From Gammaproteobacteria bacterium (lineage in GTDB: Bacteria; Pseudomonadota; Gammaproteobacteria; SZUA-229): 13,417 bases of DNA. Under the pieces are notes generated by a model. It was not told the DNA's origin. It did not search any database and saw only the letters and a list, made by a program, of their open reading frames with translations. Position 1 is the stretch's first letter, and each line of letters begins with the position of its first letter. The stretch covers positions 1 to 13,417 of the forward strand of contig JALTRC010000111.1 of the NCBI GenBank assembly GCA_026998145.1, given 5' to 3'. Positions 1-6,146 of the stretch are shown piece after piece. Made by a program: the position numbers and the translations under genes.

Positions 1-2
1 TC

Positions 3-185
3 AGGCTGATGCTGGTAGTGGGGGTGCTGGGCGCGCTTACCACCTTCTCCACTTTTTCCTGGGATACCCTGGATTTAATGCAGCAGGGGCTGGTAACACG
101 GGCCTTTCTGAATGTGCTGGTGAATGTGGTCGTGTGTATTTCTGCGGCCTGGATTGGGGCTATGTGGGCCAGGGCAATGGTGTAG
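3..185 (+). CDS. crcB: Fluoride ion channel CrcB/Fluc, 3' end only
   Basis: The last 60 residues of a CrcB/Fluc protein, which as a dimer exports fluoride passively across the inner membrane. The visible part contains the family signature GALTTFSTFSWDTLDL, in which the Thr/Ser/Phe-rich stretch contributes to the ion pathway. It is followed by a final hydrophobic helix (FLNVLVNVVVCISAAWIGAMW) and a stop at 183-185. The 5' part lies outside the window, so neither its start nor any fluoride riboswitch can be judged. crcB next to serS is a common gammaproteobacterial arrangement. Identification rests on the signature and the C-terminal hydrophobic pattern. Confidence 0.88.
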   Translation, partial: RLMLVVGVLGALTTFSTFSWDTLDLMQQGLVTRAFLNVLVNVVVCISAAWIGAMWARAMV

Positions 186-233
186 CCAGGCTTGTTTTTT
201 AAAACGGGCTGTCTATCGGCCAGATAAACTCAA

Positions 234-316
234 TTTTTTCTGACGCGAAGGCGCAAAGGCGCAGAGAAAAGACAAATAATAACTTTGCGCCCTTTGCGTC
301 TTTGCGTCGAAAAAAC
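234..316. repeat. Imperfect palindromic repeat built of CTTTGCGY units, ending next to serS
   Basis: Two arms of about 32 bases (234-266 and 283-316) are inverted copies separated by about 16 A/T-rich bases. The core GACGCGAAGGCGCAAAGG is mirrored by CCTTTGCGTCTTTGCGTC with a few mismatches and one extra base, and a T-run outside the left arm pairs with an A-run outside the right arm. Each arm consists of three near-copies of an 8-9 base unit (CGCAAAGG / CTTTGCGT). Similar GACGCAAAG-type intergenic repeats are known to be scattered through many bacterial genomes. I infer this is a dispersed, possibly mobile, small element. It can form a long RNA hairpin in the serS leader, and it ends four bases before the serS start codon. 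Confidence 0.75.
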
Positions 317-320
317 CAAT

Positions 321-1682
321 ATGCTAGATCAAAAACTACTCAGAAATGATATTCAATTCGTAGCCAGCCAGCTGGCCAAACGGGGTTATACACTGGATGT
401 GGAGGCTTTCAATGAGCTGGAAGCCCGGCGTAAGGCGCTGCAAATCAAAACCCAGGATTTGCAGAACGAGCGCAATAGCAAGTCCAAAAATATTGGCAAG
501 GCCAAGGCCGCCGGTGAAGATATTCAGCCATTGCTGGCGGAGGTGTCATCTCTGGGTGATGAGCTGGATGGGGCCAAATCCGAGCTGGATAAGGTGCAGG
601 CCGAGCTGAATGCCATGCTCATGTCCATGCCCAATATCCCCCATGAGTCTGTGCCTGATGGTTTGAGCGAAGAGGACAATGTGGAAATCCGCCGCTGGGG
701 TGAGCCGGCTGAATTTGATTTTGAGGTGAAAGATCATGTGGATCTGGGCGCCCCCAATGACTGGCTGGATTTTGAAACTGCCGCCAAACTCACCGGCTCC
801 CGTTTTGTGGTGATGCACGGTGCCATGGCGCGACTGCACCGCGCCCTGATCCAGTTTATGCTGGATCTGCACACAGGTGAGCATGGTTACGAGGAAGTGT
901 ATGTGCCCTATATGGTCAATAGTGACAGCCTCAAAGGCACTGGACAGCTGCCCAAGTTTGAGGAGGATCTGTTTAAGGTTCCTCGGCAGGGATTTCAAAT
1001 AACCCAGAAAGGGCTTGAAGTGCTGGGAAGAGAATATGTAAGAGGGGGGAAAGATGAGTTATATGAGCCAAAAGACTGCTATTATCTCATCCCCACCGCC
1101 GAAGTGCCGGTCACCAATCTGGTGCGCGGCGAGATTATCGAAGCGGATAAAATGCCCCTGAAATACACCTGTCACACCCCGTGTTTTCGCTCCGAAGCTG
1201 GCTCTTACGGGCGGGACACCCGCGGCCTGATTCGTCAGCATCAGTTTGAAAAAGTGGAAATGGTGCAGATAGTCAAGGCCCAGGACTCCTGGGCGGCTCT
1301 GGATGAGCTGACCGGCCACGCGGAAAAGGTGTTGCAGCTATTAGAGCTACCTTACCGGGTGCTGGCTTTGTGTGCCGGTGATACGGGCTTTTCGGCGGCG
1401 AAAACCTTTGATCTGGAAGTCTGGTTGCCGGGGCAGCAGGCCTATCGGGAAATATCCTCCTGCAGTAATTTCGAGGATTTTCAGGCGCGGCGCATGTCGG
1501 CCCGCTGGCGTAACCCGGAAACCGGCAAGCCGGAGCTGGTGCATACTATTAATGGCTCGGGTCTTGCTGTGGGTCGTACACTGGTTGCTATACTTGAGAA
1601 CTATCAACAGGCCGACGGCAGTATCCGCATTCCTGCGGTATTGCAACAATATATGGGCGGTCTGGATTCCTTAACTCCCTGA
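321..1682 (+). CDS. serS: Seryl-tRNA synthetase
   Basis: Class II synthetase that charges tRNA-Ser (and tRNA-Sec) with serine in the cytosol. Residues about 1-110 form the N-terminal coiled-coil arm that grips the long variable arm of tRNA-Ser. The catalytic core follows, with the serine-binding TAEVPVTN motif, motif 2 (FRSEAGSYGRDTRGL, from about residue 289) and motif 3 (NGSGLAVGRTLVAILENYQ, from about residue 411). The start at 321 gives the canonical MLDQKLLRND opening; an upstream in-frame TTG at 285 lies within the palindromic repeat and is rejected. The protein is 453 residues against 430 in E. coli. The excess is mainly an insertion at about residues 222-253, just before TAEVP, with atypical codons. 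No convincing Shine-Dalgarno sequence precedes the ATG. Confidence 0.97.
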   Translation: MLDQKLLRNDIQFVASQLAKRGYTLDVEAFNELEARRKALQIKTQDLQNERNSKSKNIGKAKAAGEDIQPLLAEVSSLGDELDGAKSELDKVQAELNAMLMSMPNIPHESVPDGLSEEDNVEIRRWGEPAEFDFEVKDHVDLGAPNDWLDFETAAKLTGSRFVVMHGAMARLHRALIQFMLDLHTGEHGYEEVYVPYMVNSDSLKGTGQLPKFEEDLFKVPRQGFQITQKGLEVLGREYVRGGKDELYEPKDCYYLIPTAEVPVTNLVRGEIIEADKMPLKYTCHTPCFRSEAGSYGRDTRGLIRQHQFEKVEMVQIVKAQDSWAALDELTGHAEKVLQLLELPYRVLALCAGDTGFSAAKTFDLEVWLPGQQAYREISSCSNFEDFQARRMSARWRNPETGKPELVHTINGSGLAVGRTLVAILENYQQADGSIRIPAVLQQYMGGLDSLTP

Positions 1683-1695
1683 ATAAAGAGGTCTA

Positions 1696-2580
1696 ATGGC
1701 GCAGTCGGATATACATAAAGGTCGCTGGTATATAAAAAAGCAGGACAAGGTGCTCGGGCCTTTTCCCAACCAGCTGATTGGCCGTTATCTGATACTGGGC
1801 CGTATTGATCTGCAAACAGAAGTCTCCCAGGATCAGCTCAACTGGACGCCGGTGGAACAGTTTCCGGCGCTGGTGCCCGATGTGGTGCGCAATGCGGGAA
1901 CCCCGGCGGGTGACAAGGCATTGATGCTGGCGCGGGTGCGGGAAGATGAACGCAGCGCCCGTCAGTCGGCAGATACTGAGCCGGAGGAGCGCCGGGATAA
2001 TGAAGATCAGATTATTAAACTGCATCGCCAGCTACGGGATGATGTTTTAAAAAGTTATCGTCACAAGCCATCAGCCAGCCCCCGCTTGATTATCGGCATT
2101 GTCAGCGGCTTTGTTGTGTTGATGTTACTGGCCCTGTGGTTAAACCCGGCCGATAAAACCACCGAGGTGGACTGCAATCAGCCGGCGGCTGCCGGCGTCA
2201 ACTGGTCTTTCTGTCATAAACAGGGGCAAAACCTTGCCGCCATGAATCTATCCGGCGCTATTTTCAATAGCAGCAAATTACAGGGGGCGGATTTAAGCCG
2301 CAGTCAGTTGAGTGGCGCGGATCTGTCCTATGCGGATTTATCTCTGGCGCTACTGGTGCAGAGTGATTTACAGTCCGCCAAACTGCTGGGCGCCAATCTG
2401 CAACAGGCTAATCTACAGGGGGCGCGGCTGGTGAATGCGGATTTATCCTATGCCAATCTACTGGGCGCGCGGCTGGACGGGGCCGATTTGCAGGGGGCTA
2501 ATTTATCTAATGCGATCTGGGTAAATGGCCAGACCTGTCTGAAAGGCTCTATCGGCGCCTGTTTATTGCCGGCAAACTAG
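1696..2580 (+). CDS. Membrane protein: GYF_2-like domain, one TM helix, pentapeptide repeats
   Basis: A 294-residue protein starting 13 bases after serS behind a good ribosome site (AAAGAGG), so probably co-transcribed. Residues about 10-60 resemble a GYF_2 domain (RWYIKKQDKVLGPF, then LGRIDLQTEV and LNWTPVEQFPAL), a fold often associated with protein contacts. A charged linker leads to one predicted membrane helix (about 131-149). After it come 19 consecutive pentapeptide units of A(D/N)LxG type (about 179-273), expected to form a right-handed quadrilateral beta-helix of almost five coils. Cysteines flank the repeats on both sides (VDC...SFC before, QTC...GAC after). The likely topology is cytoplasmic GYF_2 and periplasmic beta-helix, where the cysteines could form disulfides. 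The function is unknown; domain calls rest on motif pattern only. Confidence 0.85.
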   Translation: MAQSDIHKGRWYIKKQDKVLGPFPNQLIGRYLILGRIDLQTEVSQDQLNWTPVEQFPALVPDVVRNAGTPAGDKALMLARVREDERSARQSADTEPEERRDNEDQIIKLHRQLRDDVLKSYRHKPSASPRLIIGIVSGFVVLMLLALWLNPADKTTEVDCNQPAAAGVNWSFCHKQGQNLAAMNLSGAIFNSSKLQGADLSRSQLSGADLSYADLSLALLVQSDLQSAKLLGANLQQANLQGARLVNADLSYANLLGARLDGADLQGANLSNAIWVNGQTCLKGSIGACLLPAN

Positions 2581-2584
2581 CGCA

Positions 2585-2611
2585 GCGGGCGGAAAACCCC
2601 GTCATTTTTTT
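2585..2611 (+). terminator. Possible weak rho-independent terminator after the pentapeptide gene
   Basis: A short G/C stem (GCGGG paired with CCCGT, including one G-T wobble) with an 8-base loop is followed within two bases by a run of seven T. It starts four bases after the stop codon, as expected for the end of a serS-pentapeptide transcript. The stem is only five pairs, so termination may be partial. Confidence 0.5.
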
Positions 2612-2700
2612 GTCGAATCTGTGACTCTTCTCTCTTATTATTTTCCGGTTAATTTTCTTAACTCATTGATTTTTATCTATAAATAAAGCCATTTCTTAAG

Positions 2701-2717
2701 TTGGCACGGTTGTCGCT
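2701..2717 (+). promoter_or_regulatory. Sigma-54 (-24/-12) promoter candidate for the diguanylate cyclase
   Basis: The sequence TTGGCACGGTTGTCGCT matches the RpoN consensus TTGGCACG-N4-TTGCW. The invariant GG and GC dinucleotides are present and are exactly ten bases apart; the visible deviation is TC for TT before the GC. Transcription would start near 2728, giving a leader of about 23 bases to the ATG at 2751. A site of this quality would need an enhancer-binding activator, and none is encoded here. An upstream A/T-rich segment with TATAAA near 2680 could be a separate sigma-70 -10 element, but its -35 is poor. Confidence 0.6.
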
Positions 2718-2750
2718 AGATAACACCCAAGTTCAATGGGAATGGTAACT

Positions 2751-3680
2751 ATGCAGACTCAAACCTCAACACAGAAAATGAATAAAGAACTGAAAGAGGT
2801 GAAAGGTACTTTCGCAGGCTATGAAGCCGCCACCGCAAAACCGCTGGATACACACAATCACCAGCAGCTGATGCTGGAGCTGGCCACACAGCTACAGACA
2901 TCGCTGGAAATTGACGGGGTGATTCATACCTTTATGCAGTATCTACATGCGTATCTGGCTTTTGATGGCTATAGCTACAGTTTAACCAGCCCCTATGTGG
3001 ATATTCAGGAATCCCGCCAGAAAGGCCATAGCTGCAAATATAATTTAAGCCTTCAGGATATGCCCCTGGGCGAGCTGGCTATTTACCGTGGCCGTAAATA
3101 TGCTGAATCGGAATTAATGCTGGTTGAGAATATGATTTGCAGCCTGCTATATCCATTGCGCAATGCCATTTCCTATCAGCAGGCGTTGATTTCAGCTCAT
3201 CATGATGCGCTAACGGGTGCGAAAAACCGTTTCAGTTTTGATGAATCTCTGCAACGGGAAATTGGTCTTTCCCAACGTTATCAGCAGTCATTCTCCCTGA
3301 TGGTTATCGACATTGATCACTTCAAAAAAGTCAATGACACCTATGGCCACAGCACCGGTGATAAAGTGCTAAAAAATGTGGCTGATAATATTCAGAAAAG
3401 TATTCGTAAAACCGATTTGCTGTTCCGCTATGGCGGTGAGGAATTTGTGGTTTTACTGGGTAATTCCGACTGCGAGGATGCACATGAAATTGCAGAGCGG
3501 GTGCTGAACAGTGTGCGTGCTTCAAAGCTGGAGCTGCAAGGCCAGGAATTATCTGTTTCGGTTAGTATTGGTTTAGCCTGCTTGCAAAGTCAGGATAGTC
3601 CCCACACTATCTTTGATCGGGCTGACCATGCTTTATATGCTGCAAAAAATGAAGGTCGGGACCAGATTAAGGTCGCCTGA
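2751..3680 (+). CDS. Diguanylate cyclase with GAF-like sensor domain
   Basis: Makes cyclic di-GMP from two GTP. The C-terminal GGDEF domain runs from DALTGAKNR (about residue 152) to the end. It carries the metal-binding IDIDHFKKVND segment, the active-site variant GGEEF (residues 228-232) and an intact inhibitory I-site RKTD (219-222) exactly five residues before it, so an active enzyme under product feedback is expected. The N-terminal ~145 residues have no membrane helix and look like a divergent GAF-type sensor, so the protein is probably cytosolic. Start choice is uncertain: in-frame ATGs lie at 2736, 2742 and 2751. I prefer 2751 (309 residues) because the sigma-54 site would place the RNA start around 2728, leaving almost no leader for the earlier ATGs. 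It appears to be a monocistronic unit. Confidence 0.93.
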   Translation: MQTQTSTQKMNKELKEVKGTFAGYEAATAKPLDTHNHQQLMLELATQLQTSLEIDGVIHTFMQYLHAYLAFDGYSYSLTSPYVDIQESRQKGHSCKYNLSLQDMPLGELAIYRGRKYAESELMLVENMICSLLYPLRNAISYQQALISAHHDALTGAKNRFSFDESLQREIGLSQRYQQSFSLMVIDIDHFKKVNDTYGHSTGDKVLKNVADNIQKSIRKTDLLFRYGGEEFVVLLGNSDCEDAHEIAERVLNSVRASKLELQGQELSVSVSIGLACLQSQDSPHTIFDRADHALYAAKNEGRDQIKVA

Positions 3681-3705
3681 TTTTTATTTAGGCAGTTTTG
3701 TTGAG

Positions 3706-3736
3706 CACCCTGATATGGATGTCGGGGTGTTTTTTT
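3706..3736 (+). terminator. Rho-independent terminator after the diguanylate cyclase gene
   Basis: An eight-pair stem (CACCCTGA with TCGGGGTG, one T-G wobble) and an eight-base loop are followed immediately by seven T. It lies 26 bases after the cyclase stop codon and separates it from the next operon. Confidence 0.88.
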
Positions 3737-3802
3737 GTGGGGATAACAAAAAAATTCAAAATGGTTTATTCTTGTGGGCAATATGATTAAGGATGTAATC
3801 AC

Positions 3803-4309
3803 ATGTTCTCCCAGCTGATTAAATTTATTCGTGTACTCAGTTCAGATGTTTCACCCTTGCAAATCAGTGCCGGCATCTCCCTGGCGATGGTAATGGGGCT
3901 GACGCCTCTGTTGAGTTTGCATAATGTGCTGGTGGTTTTTCTGCTGCTCGTTCTGCGGGTGAATATTGCCAGCTTTTTACTGGCCTGGGTTTTCTTTTCG
4001 GGGCTGGCCTATCTGTTTGATCCCCAGTTTAATCAGCTGGGTGAATATTTACTGAGCCGGGCCGATTTAATTCCCCTGTGGACGGATCTTTATAACCAGC
4101 CCATAGCCCGCCTGTTTAATTTTAATAATACGCTGCTACTGGGTAGCCTTGTGGTGGCGTTGCTGGCCTTTATTCCGTTGCTTGTTATCGGGAATTTTCT
4201 GATTGTTCGTTACCGGCAGTATATTGTCGAAAAATTTAAGAAATCCCGTTTATTCAAATTTCTCAGCACCAGCAAATGGTTTGGCCGTGCTGTTTCGCTG
4301 GCAGAATAA
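3803..4309 (+). CDS. TIGR03546 family integral membrane protein
   Basis: A 168-residue hydrophobic protein related to the DUF2062-like group. It opens with MFSQLIKFIRVLSSDVSPLQISAGISLAMVMG and has hydrophobic segments at roughly residues 24-42, 44-66 and 110-135, followed by a basic cytoplasmic-type tail (EKFKKSRLFKFL). The ribosome site AAGGA is a little over ten bases before the ATG. The next gene starts nine bases after its stop, and the two families are known to occur as a pair, so a shared inner-membrane function is likely. No biochemical role is established to my knowledge. The family call is from recalled sequence pattern plus the partner gene. Confidence 0.82.
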   Translation: MFSQLIKFIRVLSSDVSPLQISAGISLAMVMGLTPLLSLHNVLVVFLLLVLRVNIASFLLAWVFFSGLAYLFDPQFNQLGEYLLSRADLIPLWTDLYNQPIARLFNFNNTLLLGSLVVALLAFIPLLVIGNFLIVRYRQYIVEKFKKSRLFKFLSTSKWFGRAVSLAE

Positions 4310-4318
4310 GGACATATT

Positions 4319-6142
4319 ATGAATCCCTTTCGATGGTCGGGCCTGCTGGCTTTTATTGTTATTTCAGCATTGATTACGGTGACCGGCATGTTTTTGCTGG
4401 AGCCGTTTGTTAAAAATCAGCTGGCATCTTATCTGTCTGAAAAAAATGGCGCCACGGTTGATATTGGTGATGTCAGGATTAACTACTGGCCATTGCAGAT
4501 GACCATCAGGCAAATTGAGATAGGGGATAGCCAGAACCTGAATCTCAATGCAGTGCAGATAGAGCGGGTTAATTTTCAGCTGTCTGTAGACGATCTATTG
4601 CTGAAAAAACTGATTGTTGATGATATGTCCGTTGATAATGTGCAACTGGAAACTCAGCGTGCTTATCCGGCCCGTATTATTCGTACGGATGTCACAAAGA
4701 CAGAACAGAAAAAAACGGAAGAGAAATCCCAGGATGATTCTTTTTCCATCTCGGATATTGATCTTCCAGATGTCAAGGATGTGCTCAAGGCCGAGCCACT
4801 GGAATCCACAAAAGTTTTTGAAAGCCTGCAAAAAGATATTGAAGGCACGCAAAATAACTGGCGCAAGATTAAACAGGATATTGGGGATCAGCAACGCTGG
4901 GATGAATATGACCAGCGTTATGCAAAAATCAAACAGGGCTTTAAGGGTAATACAAAAGAAAAATTACAGGCCCTTAAAGATGCGCGTCAGCTAATCCGTG
5001 ATTTAAAAAAGGAAAAAGCCCGCATCCAGCAGGCCAGGCGCCAGTTTAATGAAGATTATGATCGGCTGAATAATGAATTTAAACAGGCACGTCAGGCACC
5101 CTCAAAAGATGTGCAGCGTATCCGGCAGAAATACAAACTGGATAATTTAAACGCAGACAATATCAGCCAGCTATTACTGGGCGAAAAAGCCACTGCTTAT
5201 ATTCAGCTGGCTCGTCGCTGGTATAAAAAAATCCAGCCTTATATGGAAACTGAAGATGACGTAAAAGACGTGCAGCATGAGCGCAGCCGGGGGCGGGATA
5301 TTCGTTTTACAGAATATAATCCCCAGCCGGATGTGTTAATTAAGCATGTTTCTATCAGCGCCCGTTTACCCCGTGGTGATTTTAAAGGTGAGATCAACAA
5401 TATTTCATCTAATCAGCGCATTAATCGAAAACCCATGACTTTTGTTTTGTCCGGGAAGAAAATGCGTAAACGTAAGGCTGAAGAAATAAAAGGGGAATTG
5501 AATTTTATTGATCCAGAGAATAAGTTTGTTCAGGTCGATTATCAATTACAGGCAGCACAGCTGGATAAGCTGGTTTTATCCCGTAGCAGCAAGCTGCCGC
5601 TTTCCATTAATAAGGGGCTGCTCAATATGAAAATGGATGCCCGTCTGGCTGATGGTCGGCTTAAAGGGCAGGCGCTGATGGATTTTCAACAGGTGGTGTT
5701 TTCCAGTGACAGGCAGACCGGTGGCATGGCTGCAATGCTGGCGGATTCTTTTCGTAATATAAAACAGTTTAATGTGGATGCCCGTTTTGTAGGCGCACTG
5801 GATAGCCTGCAACTCAAACTGAAATCGGATCTGGATAATCAGGTTGGCGCCCAGTTTAAAGCACAACTGAAACAGAAAAGCCGTGAATTTGAACAGCAGC
5901 TACAGGCACGTATTAATAATAAATTTAAGGCACCTCTGGCTAAACTGGAAACACAGCGTCAGAAGTTAAATCAGTTTAAAAGCGATTTAGATAAAAAAGA
6001 GCAGCAGATTCAACAGCGCATTGATGATCTCAAGCAAAAAATAAAACAGAAAGAAAACGAGAAAAAACAGCAGCTGAAAAATAAACTGGATAGTAAAAAG
6101 GACAAGCTAAAACAGAAGCTGCTGGAGCGTCTGGGCCGATAA
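4319..6142 (+). CDS. TIGR03545 family protein, membrane-anchored with AsmA-like N-terminus and coiled coils
   Basis: A 607-residue protein partnered with the TIGR03546 gene. A single N-terminal membrane helix (about residues 7-29) is followed by a segment resembling AsmA/DUF748 proteins (LASYLSEKNGATVDIGDVRINYWPLQMTIRQIEI, described in two parts: residues ~36-50 and ~51-68). A highly charged coiled coil follows at about 195-265, then a second beta-rich region (about 330-510). The C-terminal ~85 residues are an extreme Lys/Gln/Glu coiled coil ending QKLLERLGR. The bulk should be periplasmic. AsmA-like proteins elsewhere are linked to lipid transport or outer-membrane biogenesis, but applying that here is inference. 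The gene is noticeably more A-rich than its neighbours, partly because of its lysine and glutamine content. Confidence 0.82.
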   Translation: MNPFRWSGLLAFIVISALITVTGMFLLEPFVKNQLASYLSEKNGATVDIGDVRINYWPLQMTIRQIEIGDSQNLNLNAVQIERVNFQLSVDDLLLKKLIVDDMSVDNVQLETQRAYPARIIRTDVTKTEQKKTEEKSQDDSFSISDIDLPDVKDVLKAEPLESTKVFESLQKDIEGTQNNWRKIKQDIGDQQRWDEYDQRYAKIKQGFKGNTKEKLQALKDARQLIRDLKKEKARIQQARRQFNEDYDRLNNEFKQARQAPSKDVQRIRQKYKLDNLNADNISQLLLGEKATAYIQLARRWYKKIQPYMETEDDVKDVQHERSRGRDIRFTEYNPQPDVLIKHVSISARLPRGDFKGEINNISSNQRINRKPMTFVLSGKKMRKRKAEEIKGELNFIDPENKFVQVDYQLQAAQLDKLVLSRSSKLPLSINKGLLNMKMDARLADGRLKGQALMDFQQVVFSSDRQTGGMAAMLADSFRNIKQFNVDARFVGALDSLQLKLKSDLDNQVGAQFKAQLKQKSREFEQQLQARINNKFKAPLAKLETQRQKLNQFKSDLDKKEQQIQQRIDDLKQKIKQKENEKKQQLKNKLDSKKDKLKQKLLERLGR

Positions 6143-6146
6143 AAAT

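Noticed and set aside
234..316. CRISPR-like short repeats before serS
   Set aside because: The 8-9 base units are directly adjacent and arranged as one inverted repeat; there are no spacers and no cas genes.
285..320. Longer serS reading frame starting at TTG 285
   Set aside because: The 12 extra codons lie within the palindromic repeat and encode no SerRS sequence; the ATG at 321 gives the canonical N-terminus.
546..998. 150-codon minus-strand frame opposite serS
   Set aside because: It is antisense to conserved synthetase sequence and resembles no known protein.
984..1080. Intein or frameshifted segment in serS
   Set aside because: The extra segment is only about 22 residues net, in frame without stops on both sides, and has no splicing motifs.
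3741..3802. Sigma-70 promoter before the TIGR03546 gene (TATGAT at 3782)
   Set aside because: The -10-like hexamer has no acceptable -35 at 16-18 bases and overlaps the ribosome site region; a promoter must exist after the terminator, but I cannot place it.
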